A stretch of DNA of 64,000 nt from Avena insularis (lineage: Eukaryota; Streptophyta; Magnoliopsida; Poales; Poaceae), in assembly GCA_023614405.1 (NCBI GenBank), contig JAJUPC010000223.1, forward strand, positions 1 through 64,000, written 5' to 3'. Made by a program: the position numbers and the translations under genes. How positions within the stretch are numbered: position 1 is the stretch's first letter; each line of letters begins with the position of its first letter. Under the pieces are notes generated by a model that saw only the letters and a list, made by a program, of their open reading frames with translations, was not told the origin of the DNA and did no database searches. Of this stretch, positions 1-13,781 are shown in pieces.

Positions 1-180
1 TCCATGTCGTTTAGGAAAAGAAGACACATGCAATGACTCGATGGTAGTTTTTGGAAAGAGCGCATGAAATGACTCTGCTGGATACATGTGGTTTAGGAAA
101 AGAAAACACATGCAATGACTCTGGTGGTGGTTTAGGAAAGGAAGACACATACAATGACTCTGGTGGATCCATGTGGTTTA

Positions 181-3100
181 GGAAAAGAAGACACGTGCAA
201 TGACTCTGGTAGTGGTTTAGGAAAGGAACAAACATGCATTGACTCTAGTGGTGGTTTAGGAAAATAACACACATTCAATGACTCTGGTGGTGGTTTAGGA
301 AAGGAACACACATGTAATGACTCTAGTCGTGGTTTAGGAAAGGAAGACACATGCAATGACAACTGTGGATCCACGTGGTTTAGGAAAGAAGACACAAACA
401 ATGACTCTGGTGGTGGTTTAGGAAAGAAACACATGCAATGTCTCTGATGGTGGTTTAAGAAAGGAACCATGCAATGACAACGGGTGGATCCATGTGGTTT
501 AGGAAAGGAAGACACATGCAATGACTCTGGTGGTGGTTTAGGAAAGGAACACACATGCAATGACTCTGGTGGTGGGTTGAGATAGGAATACACATGCAAT
601 GACTCTGGTGCATCCATGTGGTTTAGAAAAAGAAGACACATGTAATGACTCTGGTGGTGGTTTAGAAAAGGAACACACATGCAATGACTCTGGTGGTGGT
701 TTAGGAAAGGAACACACATGCAATGACTCTGGTGGTGGTTTTGGAAAGGAACACACATGCAATGACTCTGGTGCTGGTTTTGGAAAGGAACACACATGCA
801 ATGACTCTGGCGGTGGTTTAGGAAAGTAATGCACATGCAATGACTCTGGTGGTGGTTTAGAAAAAGAAGGCACATGCAATGACTTTGGTGGTGGTTTAGG
901 AAAGGAACACACATGCAATTACTATAGTTGTGGTTTAGGAAAAGAACACACATTCAATGACTCTGGTGGTTATTTAGGAAAGGAACACACATGCAATGAC
1001 TCTAGTGGTGGTTTAGGAAAGGAAGACAGATGCAATAACTCTGGTGGATCCATGTGGTTTAGGAAAAAAAAATACACATGCAATGACTCTGGTGGTGGTT
1101 TAGGAAAGGAACACACATGCAATGACTCTAGTGGTGGTTTAGGAAAGGAAGACACATACAATGACTCTGGTGGATCCATGTGGTTTAGGAAAAGAAGACA
1201 CATGCAATGACTCTGGTGGTGGTTTAGGAAAGGAACACACATGCAATGTCCCTGGTGGTGGTTTAAAAAAGGAACACGCATGTAATGACACTGAAGGATC
1301 CATGTGGTTTAGGAAAACAAGACACATGCAATGACTCCGGTGGTGGTTTAGGAAAGGAACACACATGCAATTCCTCTGGTGGATCCATGTGGTTTAGGAA
1401 AAGAACACAAATGCAATGACTCTAGTGGTGGTTTAAGAAAGGAACACACATGCAATGACTCTGGTGGATGCATGTGGTTTAGGAAAAGAAGACACATGCA
1501 ATGACTCTGATGGTAGTTTTGGAAAGGAGCACGCATGAAATGACTCTGCTGGATACATGTGGTTTAGGAAAAGAAAACACATGCAATGACTCTGGTGGTG
1601 GTTTAGGAAAGGAAGACACATACAATGACTCTGGTGGATCCATGTGGTTTAGGAAAAGAAGACACATGCAATGACTCTTGTGGTGGTTTAGGAAAGGAAC
1701 ACACATGCAATGACTCTAGTGGATGCATGTGGTTTAGGAAAATAAGACACATTCAATGACTCTAGCGGTGGTTTAGGAAAGGAACACACATGCAATGACT
1801 CTGGTGGTTGTTTAGGAAAGGAACACACATGCAATGACTCTGGTGGTGGTTTTCGAAAGGAACACACATGCAATGACTCTAGTGGTGTTTTAGGAAAGGA
1901 AGACACATGCAATGACTCTGGTGGTGGTTTAGGAAATAAACACACATGCAATGACTCTGGTGGTGGGTTGAGAAAGGAATACACATGCAATGACTCTAGT
2001 GCATCCATGAGGTTTAGGAAAAGAAGACACATGTAATGACTCTGGTGGTGGTTTAGGAAAAGGAACACACATGCAATGACTCTGGTGGATCAATATGGTT
2101 TAGGAAAAGAAGACACATGGAATGACTCTGGTGGTGGTTTAGGAAAGGAACACACATGCAATGACTCTGGTGGATGCATGTGGTTTAGGAAAAGAAGACA
2201 CATGCAATGACTCTAGTGGTGGTTTAGGAAAGGAACACACATGATATGACTCTGGTGGTTGTTTAGGAAAGAAAACACATGCAATGACTTTGGTGGTGGT
2301 TTTGGAAAGGAAGACACATACAATGACTCTGGTGGATCCATGTGGTTTAGGAAAAGAAGACACATGCAATGACTCTGGTGGTGGTTTAGGAAAGGAACAC
2401 ACATGCAATGACTCTGGTGGATGCATGTGGTTTAGGAAAAGAAGACACATGCAATGACTCTAGCGGTGGTTTAGAAAAGGAACACACATGCAATTACTCT
2501 GGTGGTGGTTTAAGAATGGAACACACCCTCAATGACTTTGGTGGTGGTTTAGGAAAATAAGACACGTGCAATGACTCTGGTAGTGGTTTAGGAAAGGAAC
2601 AAACATGCATTGACTCTGGTGGTGGTTTAGGAAAATAACACACATTCAATGACTCTTGTGGTGGTTTAGGAAAGGAACACACATGTAATGACTCTAGTGG
2701 TGGTTTAGGAAAGGAAGACACATGCAATGACACTGGTGGATCCACGTGGTTTAGGAAAAGAAGACACAAACAATGACTCTGGTGGTGGTTTAGGAAAGAA
2801 AACACATGCAATGTCTCTGGTGGTGGTTTAAGAAAGGAACCTACATGCAATGACACTGGTGGATCCATGTGGTTTAGGAAAGGAAGACACATGCAATGAC
2901 TCTGGTGGTGGTTTAGGAAAGGAACACACATGCAATGACTCTGGTGGTGGGTTGAGAAAGGAATACACATGCAATGACTCTGGTGCATCCATGTGGTTTA
3001 GAAAAAGAAGACACATGTAATGACTCTGGTGGTGGTTTAGGAAAAGGAACACACATGCAATGACTCTGGTGGTGGTTTAGGAAAGGAACACACATGCAAT

Positions 3101-4442
3101 GACTCTGGTGGTGGTTTTGGAAAGGAACACACATGCAATGACTCTGGTGCTGGTTTTGGAAAGGAACACACATGCAATGACTCTGGCGGTGGTTTAGGAA
3201 AGTAATGCACATGCAATGACTCTGGTGGTGGTTTAGAAAAAGAAGGCACATGCAATGACTTTGGTGGTGGTTTAGGAAAGGAACACACATGCAATTACTA
3301 TAGTTGTGGTTTAGGAAAAGAACACACATTCAATGACTCTGGTGGTTATTTAGGAAAGGAACACACATGCAATGACTCTGGTGGTGGTTTAGGAAAGGAA
3401 GACAGATGCAATAACTCTGGTGGATCCATGTGGTTTAGGAAAAAAAGACACATGCAATGACTCTGGTGGTGGTTTAGGAAAGGAACACACATGCAATGAC
3501 TCTAGTGGTGGTTTAGGAAAGGAAGACACATACAATGACTCTGGTGGATCCATGTGGTTTAGGAAAAGAAGACACATGCAATGACTCTGATGGTAGTTTT
3601 GGAAAGGAGCACGCATGCAATGTCTCTGGTGGTGGTTTAAGAAAGGAACACGCATGTAATGACACTGGTGGATCCATGTGGTTTAGGAAAACAAGACACA
3701 TGCAATGACTCCGGTGGTGGTTTAGGAAAGGAACACACATGCAATGCCTCTGGTGGATCCATGTGGTTTAGGAAAAGAACACAAATGCAATGACTCTAGT
3801 GGTGGATTAAGAAAGGAACACATGTGTAATGACACTCGTGGATCCATGTCGTTTAGGAAAAGAAGACACATGCAATGACTCTGATGGTAGTTTTGGAAAG
3901 GAGCACGCATGAAATGACTCTGCTGGATACATGTGGTTTAGGAAAAGAAAACACATGCAATGACTCTGGTGGTGGTTTAGGAAAGGAAGACACATACAAT
4001 GACTCTGGTGGATCCATGTGGTTTAGGAAAAGAAGACACATGCAATGACTCTGGTGGTGGTTTAGGAAAGTAACACACATGCAATGACTCTAGTGGATGC
4101 ATGTGGTTTAGGAAAAGAAGACACATTCAATGACTCTAGCGGTGGTTTAGGAAAGGAACACACATGCAATGACTCTGGTGGTTGTTTAGGAAAGGAACAC
4201 ACATGCAATGACTCTGGTGGTGGTTTTCGAAAGGAACACACATGCAATGACTCTAGTGGTGTTTTAGGAAAGGAAGACACATGCAATGACTCTGGTGGTG
4301 GTTTAGGAAAGAAACACACATGCAATGACTCTGGTGGTGGGTTGAGAAAGGAATACACATGCAATGACTCTGGTGCATCCATGAGGTTTAAGAAAAGAAG
4401 ACACATGTACTGACTCTGGTGGTGGTTTAGGAAAAGGAACAC
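181..4442 (+). repeat. About 2.37-kb tandem duplication, two copies
   Basis: Bases 181-2068 align with about 2552-4442 at an offset of 2,371-2,376 bp. Shared rare variants include GACACGTGCAATG near 190 and 2562, AACAAACATGCATTG, and the marker TTACTATAG near 918 and 3294. About 480 bp (2,070-2,550) lies between the matched blocks and is ordinary monomers in another order. The first ~180 bases of the window match best near 3,843, including the rare ATGTCGTTTAGG, so the window starts inside a further copy. Confidence 0.85.
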
Positions 4443-7142
4443 ACATGCAATGACTCTGGTGGTGGTTTAGGAAAGGAACACACATGCAATGACTCTGGTG
4501 GTGGTTTTGGAAAGGAACACACATGCAATGACTCTGGTGGAGGTTTAGGTAAGTAAGACACATGCAATGACTCTGGTGGTGGTGTAGAAAAAGAAGACAC
4601 GTGCAATGACTTTGGTGGTGGTTTAGGAAAGGAACTCACATGCAATTACTATAGTTGTGGTTTAGGAAAAGAACACACATTCAATGAGTCTGGTGGTTGT
4701 TTAGGAAAGGAACACACATGCAATGACTTCGGTGGTGGTTTAGGAAAGGAAGACAGATGCAATGACTCTGGTTGATCCTGGTGGTTTAGGAAAAAAGACA
4801 CATGCAATGACTCTGGTGGTGGCTTAGGAAAGGAACATACATGCAATGACTCAGGTGGTGGTTTAGGAAAGGAAGACACATGCAATGACTCTGGTGGATC
4901 CATGTGGTTTAGGAAAAGAACACACATGCAATGACTCTGGTGGTGGTTTAGGAAAGGAACACACATGCAATGACTCTGGTGGTGGTTTAAGAAAGGAACA
5001 CACATGTAATGACACTGGTGGATCCATGTGGTTTAGGAAAACAAGACACATGCAATGACTCCGGTGGTGGTTTAGGAAAGGAACACACATTCAATGACTC
5101 TTGTGAATCCATGTGGTTTAGGAAAAGAACACAAATGCAATGACTCTAGTGGTGGTTTAAGAAAGGACCACACATGCAATGACACTCCTGGATCCATGTG
5201 GTTTAGGAAAATAAGACACATGCAATGACTCTGATGGTAGTTTTGGAAAGGAGCACACATGCAATGACTCTACTGGATCCATGTGGTTTAGGAAAAGAAA
5301 ACACATGCAATGACTCTGGTGGTGGTTTAGGAAAGGAAGACACATACAATCACTCTGGTGGATCCATGTGGTTTAGGAAAAGAAGACACATGCAATGACT
5401 CTGGTGGTGGTTTAGGAAAGGAACACACATGCAATGACTCTGGTGGATGCATGTGGTTTAGGAAAAGAAGACACATGCAATGACTCTAGTGGTGGTTTAG
5501 GAAAGGAACACACATGCAATGACTCTGGTGGTGGTTTAGGAAAGGAACACACATGCAATGACTCTGGTGGTGGTTTTCGAAAGGAACACACATGCAATGA
5601 CTCTAGTGGTGTTTTAGGAAAGGAAGACACATGCAATGACTCTGGTGGTGGTTTAGGAAAGGAACACAGATGCATTGACTCTGGTGGTGGGTTGAGAAAG
5701 GAAGACACATGCAATGACTCTTGTGCATCCATGTGGTTTAGGAAAAGAAGAGACATGTAATGACTCTGGTGGTGGTTTAGAAAAAGGAACACACATGCAA
5801 TGACTCTGGTGGTGGTTTAAGAAAGGAACACACATGCAATGACACTGGTGGATCCATGTGGTTTAGGAAAATAACACACATCCTATGACTCTAGTGGTGG
5901 TTTAGGAAAGGAACACACATGCAATGACTCTGGTGGTGGTTTTGGAAAGGAACACACATGCAATGACTCTGGTGGTGGTTTAGGAAAGTAAGACACATGC
6001 AATGACTTTGCTGGTGGTTTAGGAAAGGAACACACATGCAATTACTATAGTTGTGGTTTAAGAAAAGAACAAACATTCAATGAGTCTGGTGGTTGTTTAG
6101 GAAAGGAACACACATGCAATGACTCCGGTGGTGGTTTAGGAAAGGAATACAGATGAAATGACTCTGACGGTGGTTTAGGAAAGGAATACAGATGCAATGA
6201 CTCTGGCGGATCCATGTGGTTTAGGAAAAAAGACACATGCAATGACTCTGGTTGTGGTTTAGGAAAGGAACACACATGCAATGACTCTGGTGGTGGTTTA
6301 GGAAAAGAAGACACATGCAATGACTCTGGTGGATCCATGTGGTTTAGGAAAAGAAGACACATGCAATGACTCTGGTGGTGGTTTAGGAAAGGAACACACA
6401 TGCAATGCCTCTGGTGGTGGTTTAAGAAAGGAACACTCATGTAATGACACTGGTGGATCCATGTGGTTTAGGAAAACAAGACACATGCAATGACTCCGGT
6501 GGTGGTTTAGGAAAGGAACACACATGCAACGACTCGGGTGGATCCATGTGGTTTAGGAAAAGAAGACACATGCAATGACTCTGATGGTAGTTTTGGAAAG
6601 GAGCACGCATGCAATGACTCTGCTGGCTCCATGTGGTTTAGGAAAAGAAAACACATGCAATGACTCTAGAGGTGGTTTAGGAAAGGAAGACACATACAAC
6701 GACTCTGGTGGATGAATGTGGTTTAGGAAGAGAAGACACATGCAATGACTCTGGTGGTGGTTTAGGAAAGGAACACACATGCAATGACTCCGGTGGATGC
6801 ATGTGGTTTAGGAAAAGAAGACACATGCAATGACTCTAGCGGTGGTTTAGGAAAGGAACACACATGCAATGACTGTGGTGGTTGTTTAGGAAAGGAACAC
6901 ACATGCAATGACTCTGGTGGTGGTTTTCGAAAGGAACACACATGCAATGAATCTAGTGGTGTTTTACGAAAGGAAGACACATGCAATGACTCTGGTGGTG
7001 GTTTAGGAAAGGAACACACATGCAATGACTCTGGTGGTGGGTTGAGAAACGAATACACATGCAATGACTCTGGTGCATCCATGTGGTTTAGGAAAAGAAG
7101 ACACATGTAATGACTCTGGTGGTGGTTTAGGAAAAGGAACAC
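4062..7142 (+). repeat. Marker block recurring every 1,350 bp (4.06, 5.41, 6.76 kb)
   Basis: The same 380-bp block begins at 4062, 5412 and 6762, spaced exactly 1,350 bp. Each holds a GGATGC-type 46-mer, the TTTTCGAAAGG and GTGTTTTAGG sub-types, the GGGTTGAGAAAGG sub-type and a GCATCC-type 46-mer in that order. The sequence between blocks is not fully conserved: the 5.4-kb copy leads into a different series of monomers after about 5,800, while the 4.06 and 6.76 kb copies continue alike. The spacing therefore reflects a 1.35-kb higher-order repeat modified after duplication. Confidence 0.8.
4547..4554 (+). other. Perfect 5' splice-donor-like octamer AGGTAAGT in a monomer sub-type
   Basis: The plain monomer reads TTTAGGAAAGTAAGAC or TTTAGGAAAGGAAC here, while one sub-type reads TTTAGGTAAGTAAGAC, which contains the ideal AG|GTAAGT donor consensus. 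Nine copies: 4547, 7247, 10109, 12306, 17758, 25739, 54297, 61554 and 63316. No matching polypyrimidine tract plus acceptor is evident, since the plus strand is purine-rich, so there is no support for real splicing. Chance conversion of one A to T explains it. Confidence 0.5.
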
Positions 7143-8960
7143 ACATGCAATGACTCTGGTGGTGGTTTAGGAAAGGAACACACATGCAATGACTCTGGTG
7201 GTGGTTTTGGAAAGGAACACACATGCAATGACTCTGGTGGTGGTTTAGGTAAGTAAGACACATGCAATGACTCTGGTGGTGGTTTAGAAAAAGAAGACAC
7301 ATACAATTACTTTTGTGGTGGTTTAGTAAAGGAACACACATGCAATTACTATAGTTGTGGTTTAGGAAAACAACACACATTCAATGAGTCTGGTGGTTGG
7401 TTAGGAAAGGAACACACATGCAATGACTCCGGTGGTGGTTTAGGAAAGGAAGACAAATGCAATGACTCTGGTGGATCCATGTGGTTTAGGAAAAAATACA
7501 AATGCAATGACTCTAGTGGTGGTTTAGGAAAGGAACACACATGCAATGACTCTGGTGGTGGTTTAAGAAAGGAAGACACATGCAATGACTCTGGTGGATC
7601 CATGTGGTTTAGGAAAAGAAGACACATGCAATGACTCTGGTGGTGGTTTAGGAAATGAAGACACATGCAATGACTCTGGTGGTGGTTTAAGAAAGGAACA
7701 CACATGTAATGACACTGGTGGATCCATGTGGTTTAGGAAAAGAAGGCAAATGCAATGACTCTGGTGGTGTTTTAGTAAAGGAACACACATGCAATTACTA
7801 TAGTTGTGGTTTAGGAAAAGAACACACATTCAATGAGTCTGGTGGTTGTTTAGGAAAGGAACACACATGCAATGACTCCGGTGGTGGTTTAGGAAAGGAA
7901 GACAGATGCAATGACTCTGGTGGTGGTTTAGGAAAGGAAGACACATGCAATGACTCTGGTGCATCCATGTGGTTTAGGAAAAGAAAACACATGTAATGAC
8001 TCTGGTGGTGGTTTAGGAAAAGGAACACACATGCAATGACTCTGGTGGTGGTTTAAGAAAGGAACACACATGCAATGACACTGGTGGATCCATGTGGTTT
8101 AGGAAAATAACACACATGCAATGACTCTGGTGGTGGTTTAGGAAAGGAACACACATGCAATGACTCTGGTGGTGGTTTTGGAAAGGAACACACATGCAAT
8201 GACTCTGGTGGTGGTTTAGGAAAGTAAGACACATGCAATGACTCTGGTGGTGGTTTAGGAAAGGAACACACATGCAAATACTATAGTTGTGGTTTAGGAA
8301 AAGAACACACATTCAATGAGTCTGGTGGTTGTTTAGGAAAGGAACACACATGCAATGACTCCGGTGGTGGTTTAGGAAAGGAAAACAGATGCAATGACTC
8401 TGGTGGATCCATGTGGTTTAGGAAAACAGACACATGCAACGACTCTGGTGGTGGTTTAGGAAAGGAACACACATGCAATGACTCTAGTGGTGGTTTAGGA
8501 AAGGAAGACACCTGCAATGACTCTGGTGGATCCATGTGGTTTAGGAAAAGAAGACACATGCAATGACTCTGGTGGTGGTTTAGGAAAGGAACACACATGC
8601 AATGCCTCTGGTGGTGGTTTAAGAAAGGAACACTCATGTAATGACACTAGTGGATCCATGTGGTTTAGGAAAACAAGACACATGCAATGACTCGGGTGGT
8701 GGTTTAGGAAAGGAACACACATGCAACGACTCTGGTGGATCCATGTGGTTTAGGAAAAGAAGACTCATGCAATGACTCTGATGGTAGTTTTGGAAAGGAG
8801 CACGCATGCAATGAATCTGCTGGCTCCATGTGGTTTAGGAAAAGAAAACACATGCAATGACTCTTGACGTGGTTAAGAAAGGAATACACATACAATGACT
8901 CTGGTGGATCAATCTGGTTTAGGAAAAGAAGACACATGCAATGACTCTGGTGGTGGTTTA
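6100..8960 (+). repeat. 2,862-bp higher-order repeat, copy A
   Basis: This block matches the next one at a constant offset of 2,861-2,862 bp. Rare shared features include GGAATACAGATG near 6,143 and 9,004, a TTACTATAG marker at 7,342 and 7,791 (10,204 and 10,652 in copy B), and the odd GCAAATACTATAG near 8,273 (11,135 in copy B). Within 7709-7996 and 10571-10858 the 95-codon plus-strand reading differs at two residues, so the copies are very close. Boundaries are approximate because both ends fall within ordinary 39-mers. Confidence 0.87.
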
Positions 8961-11822
8961 GGAAAGGAACACACATGCAATGACTCCGGTGGTGGTCTAG
9001 GAAAGGAATACAGATGCAATGACTCCGACGGTGGTTTAGGAAAGGAATACAGATGCAATGACTCTGGCGGATCCATGTGGTTTAGGAAAAAAAGACACAT
9101 GCAATGACTCTGGTTGTGGTTTAGGAAAGGAACACACATGCAATGACTCTGGTGGTGGTTTAGGAAAAGAAAACACATGCAATGACTCTCGTGGATCCAT
9201 GTGGTTTAGGAAAAGAAGACACATGCAATGACTCTGGTGGTGGTTTAGGAAAGGAACACACATGCAATGCCTCTGGTGGTGGTTTAAGAAAGGAACACTC
9301 ATGTAATGACACTGGTGGATCCATGTGGTTTAGGAAAACAAGACACATGCAATGACTCCGGTGGTGGTTTAGGAAAGGAACACACATGCAACGACTCGGG
9401 TGGATCCATGTGGTTTAGGAAAATAAGACACATGCAATGACTCTGATGGTAGTTTTGGAAAGGAGCACGCATGCAATGACTCTGCTGGCTCCATGTGGTT
9501 TAGGAAAAGAAAACACATGCAATGACTCTAGAGGTGGTTTAGGAAAGGAAGACACATACAACGACTCTGGTGGATGAAAGTGGTTTAGGAAGAGAAGACA
9601 CATGCAATGACTCTGGTGGTGGTTTAGGAAAGGAACACACATGCAATGACTCCGGTGGATGCATGTGGTTTAGGAAAAGAAGACACATGCAATGACTCTA
9701 GCGGTGGTTTAGGAAAGGAACACACATGCAATGACTGTGGTGGTTGTTTAGGAAAGGAACACACATGCAATGACTCTGGTGGTGGTTTTCGAAAGGAACA
9801 CACATGCAATGACTCTAGTGGTGTTTTACGAAAGGAAGACACATGCAATGACTCTGGTGGTGGTTTAGGAAAGGAACACACATGCAATGACTCTGGTGGT
9901 GGGTTGAGAAAGGAATACACATGCAATGACTCTGGTGCATCCATGTGGTTTAGGAAAAGAAGACACATGTAATGACTCTGGTGGTGGTTTAGGAAAAGGA
10001 ACACACATGCAATGACTCTGGTGGTGGTTTAGGAAAGGAACACACATGCAATGACTCTGGTGGTGGTTTTGGAAAGGAACACACATGCAATGACTCTGGT
10101 GGTGGTTTAGGTAAGTAAGACACATGCAATGACTCTGGTGGTGGTTTAGAAAAAGAAGACACATACAATTACTTTGGTGGTGGTTTAGTAAAGGAACACA
10201 TATGCAATTACTATAGTTGTGGTTTAGGAAAAGAACACACATTCAATGAGTCTAGTGGTTGTTTAGGAAAGGAACACACATGCAATGACTCCGATGGTGG
10301 TTTAGGAAAGGAAGACAAATGCAATGACTCTGGTGGATCCATGTGGTTTAGGAAAAAATACAAATGCAATGACTCTAGTGGTGGTTTAGGAAAGGAACAC
10401 ACATGCAATGACTCTGGTGGTGGTTTAAGAAAGGAAGACACATGCAATGACTCTGGTGGATCCATGTGGTTTAGGAAAATAAGACACATGCAATGACTCT
10501 GGTGGTGGTTTAGGAAATGAAGACACATGCAATGACTCTGGTGGTGGTTTAAGAAAGGAACACACATGTAATGACACTGGTGGATCCATGTGGTTTAGGA
10601 AAAGAAGGCAAATGCAATGACTCTGGTGGTGTTTTAGTAAAGGAACACACATGCAATTACTATAGTTGTGGTTTAGGAAAAGAACACACATTCAATGAGT
10701 CTGGTGGTTGTTTTGGAAAGGAACACACATGCAATGACTCCGGTGGTGGTTTAGGAAAGGAAGACAGATGCAATGACTCTGGTGGTGGTTTAGGAAAGGA
10801 AGACACATGCAATGACTCTGGTGCATCCATGTGGTTTAGGAAAAGAAGACACATGTAATGACTCTGGTGGTGGTTTAGGAAAAGGAACACACATGCAATG
10901 ACTCTGGTGGTGGTTTAAGAAAGGAACACACATGCAATGACACTGGTGGATCCATGTGGTTTAGGAAAATAACACACATGCAATGACTCTGGTGGTGGTT
11001 TAGGAAAGGAACACACATGCAATGACTCTGGTGGTGGTTTTGGAAAGGAACACACATGCAATGACTCTGGTGGTGGTTTAGGAAAGTAAGACACATGCAA
11101 TGACTCTGGTGGTGGTTTAGGAAAGGAACACACATGCAAATACTATAGTTGTGGTTTAGGAAAAGAACACACATTCAATGAGTCTGGTGGTTGTTTAGGA
11201 AAGGAACACACATGCAATGACTCCGGTGGTGGTTTAGGAAAGGAAAACAGATGCAATGACTCTGGTGGATCCATGTGGTTTAGGAAAACAGACACATGCA
11301 ACGACTCTGGTGGTGGTTTAGGAAAGGAACACACATGCAATGACTCTGGTGGTGGTTTAGGAAAGGAAGACACCTGCAATGACTCTGGTGGATCCATGTG
11401 GTTTAGGAAAAGAAGACACATGCAATGACTCTGGTGGTGGTTTAGGAAAGGAACACACATGCAATGCCTCTGGTGGTGGTTTAAGAAAGGAACACTCATG
11501 TAATGACACTAGTGGATCCATGTGGTTTAGGAAAACAAGACACATGCAATGACTCCGGTGGTGGTTTAGGAAAGGAACACACATGCAACGACTCTGGTGG
11601 ATCCATGTGGTTTAGGAAAAGAAGACCCATGCAATGACTCTGATGGTAGTTTTGGAAAGGAGCACGCATGCAATGAATCTGCTGGCTCCATGTGGTTTAG
11701 GAAAAGAAAACACATGCAATGACTCTGGACGTGGTTTAGGAAAGGAATACACATACAATGACTCTGGTGGATCAATCTGGTTTAGGAAAAGAAGACACAT
11801 GCAATGACTCTGGTGGTGGTTT
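8961..11822 (+). repeat. 2,862-bp higher-order repeat, copy B
   Basis: This is the second copy of the 2,862-bp unit. It has the same sequence of monomer sub-types and markers as copy A, including adjacent 46-mer spacings and the diverged TTACTATAG monomers. Differences are scattered single bases, for example a T in place of an A making TTGTTTTGG near 10,708. The copy runs directly into a partial third copy. Confidence 0.87.
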
Positions 11823-13781
11823 AGGAAAGGAACACACATGCAATGACTCTGGTGGATGCATGTGGTTTAGGAAAAGAAGACACATGCAATGACTCTAGCG
11901 GTGGTTTAGGAAAGGAACACACATGCAATGACTCTGGTGGTTGTTTAGGAAAGGAACACACATGCAATGACTCTGGTGGTGGTTTTTGAAAGGAACACAC
12001 ATGCAATGACTCTAGTGGTGTTTTAGGAAAGGAAGACACATGCAATGACTCTGGTGGTGGTTTAGGAAAGGAACACACATGCAATGACTCTGGTGGTGGG
12101 TTGAGAAAGGAATACACATGCAATGACTCTGGTGCATCCATGTGGTTTAGGAAAAGAAGACACATGTAAGGACTCTGGTGGTGGTTTAGGAAAAGGAACA
12201 CACATGCAACGACTCTGGTGGTGGTTTAGGAAAGGAACACACATGCAATGACTCTGGTGGTGGTTTTGGAAAGGAACACACATGCAATGACTCTGGTGGT
12301 GGTTTAGGTAAGTAAGACACATGCAATGACTCTGGTGGTGGTTTAGAAAAATAAGACACATACAATGACTTTGGTGGTGGTTTAGTAAAGGAACACACAT
12401 GCAATTACTATAGTTGTGGTTTAGGAAAAGAACACACATTCAATGAGTCTGGTGGTTGTTTAGGAAAGGAACACACATGCAATGACTCCTGTGGTGGTTT
12501 AGGAAAGGAAGACAGATGCAATGACTCTGGTGGATCCATGTGGTTTAGGAAAAAAGACAAATGCAATGACTCTGGTGGTGGTTTAGGAAAGGAACACACA
12601 TGCAATGACTCTTGTGGTGGTTTAGGAAAGGAAGACACATGCAATGACTCTGGTGGATCCATGTGGTTTAGGAAAAGAAGACGCATGCAATGACTCTGGT
12701 GGTGGTTTAGGAAATGAAGACACATGCAATGACTCTGGTGGTGGTTTAAGAAAGGAACACACATGTAATGACACTGGTGGATCCATGTGGTTTAGGAAAA
12801 GAAGGCAAATGCAATGACTCTTGTGGTGTTTTAGTAAAGGAGCACACATGCAATTACTATAGTTGAGGTTTAGGAAAAGAACACACATTCAATGAGTCTG
12901 GTGGTTGTTTAGGAAAGGAACACACATGCAATGACTCCGGTGGTGGTTTAGGAAAGGAAGACAGATGCAATGACTCTGGTGGTGGTTTAGGAAAGGAAGA
13001 CACATGCAATGACTCTGGTGCATCCATGTGGTTTAGGAAAAGAAGACACATGTGATGACTCTGGTGGTGGTTTAGGAAAAGGAACACACATGCAATGACT
13101 CCGGTGGTGGTTTAAGAAAGGAACACACATGCAATGACACTGGTGGATCCATGTGGTTTAGGAAAATAACACACATGCAATGACTCTGGTGGTGGTTTAG
13201 GAAAGGAACACACATGCAATGACTCTGGTGGTCGTTTTGGAAAGGAACACACATGCAATGACTCTGGTGGTTGTTTAGGAAAGTAAGACATATGCAATGA
13301 CTCTGGTGGTGGTTTAGGAAAGGAACACACATGCAATTACTATAGTTGTGGCTTAGGAAAAGAACACACATTCAATGAGTCTGGTGGTTGTTTAGGAAAG
13401 GAACACACATGCAATGACTCCGGTGGTGGTTTAGGATAGTAAAACAGATGCAATGACTCTGGTGGATCCATGTGGTTTAGGAAAAAAGACACATGCAATG
13501 ACTCTGGTGGTGCTTCAGGAAAGGAACACACATGAAATGACTCTGGTGGTGGTTTAGGAAAGGAACACACATGCAATGACTCTGGTGGATCCATGTGGTT
13601 TAGGAAAAGAAGACACATGCAATGTCTCTGGTGGTGGTTTAGGAAAGGAACACACATGCAATGACTCTGGTGGTGGTTTAAGAAAGGAACACACATGTAA
13701 TGACACTGGTGGATCCATGTGGTTTAGGAAAACAAGACACATGCAATGACTCCGGTGGTGGTTTAGGAAAGGAACACACAT
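11823..13781 (+). repeat. Partial third copy of the 2.86-kb unit (offset 2,197 bp)
   Basis: From about 11,821 the series matches 9,624-11,584 at an offset of 2,197 bp rather than 2,862, so roughly 665 bp of the unit is missing at its start. The match ends near 13,780. The copy is more diverged than A is from B: the TTTTCG landmark reads TTTTTGAAAGG at about 11,983, which puts a TGA in the plus frame that is open in the sister copies, and GGATAGTAAAACAG appears near 13,434. Confidence 0.8.

Noticed and set aside
132..953. Long open frames on the minus strand (up to 273 codons here, 220 codons at 35161-35823, 41071-41733 and 50339-51001) with proline-rich or Cys/His-rich 13-residue repeats
   Set aside because: They are satellite monomers read through. 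Three of six frames are open in any run of 39-mers and close after two 46-mers. No start context, promoter, non-repeat domain or frame conservation across copies supports a gene.
1935..1940. AATAAA polyadenylation-like hexamer
   Set aside because: A single base variant of the common AAATAAGAC/AAAGGAAC monomer centre with no associated transcript structure.
913..3329. C-x-C and H-H spacing in the minus-strand reading (MCVPFLNHHQSHC), resembling a zinc-binding repeat
   Set aside because: The period is 13 residues and does not match the C2H2 finger layout or another family I recognise; the reading is a by-product of the monomer.
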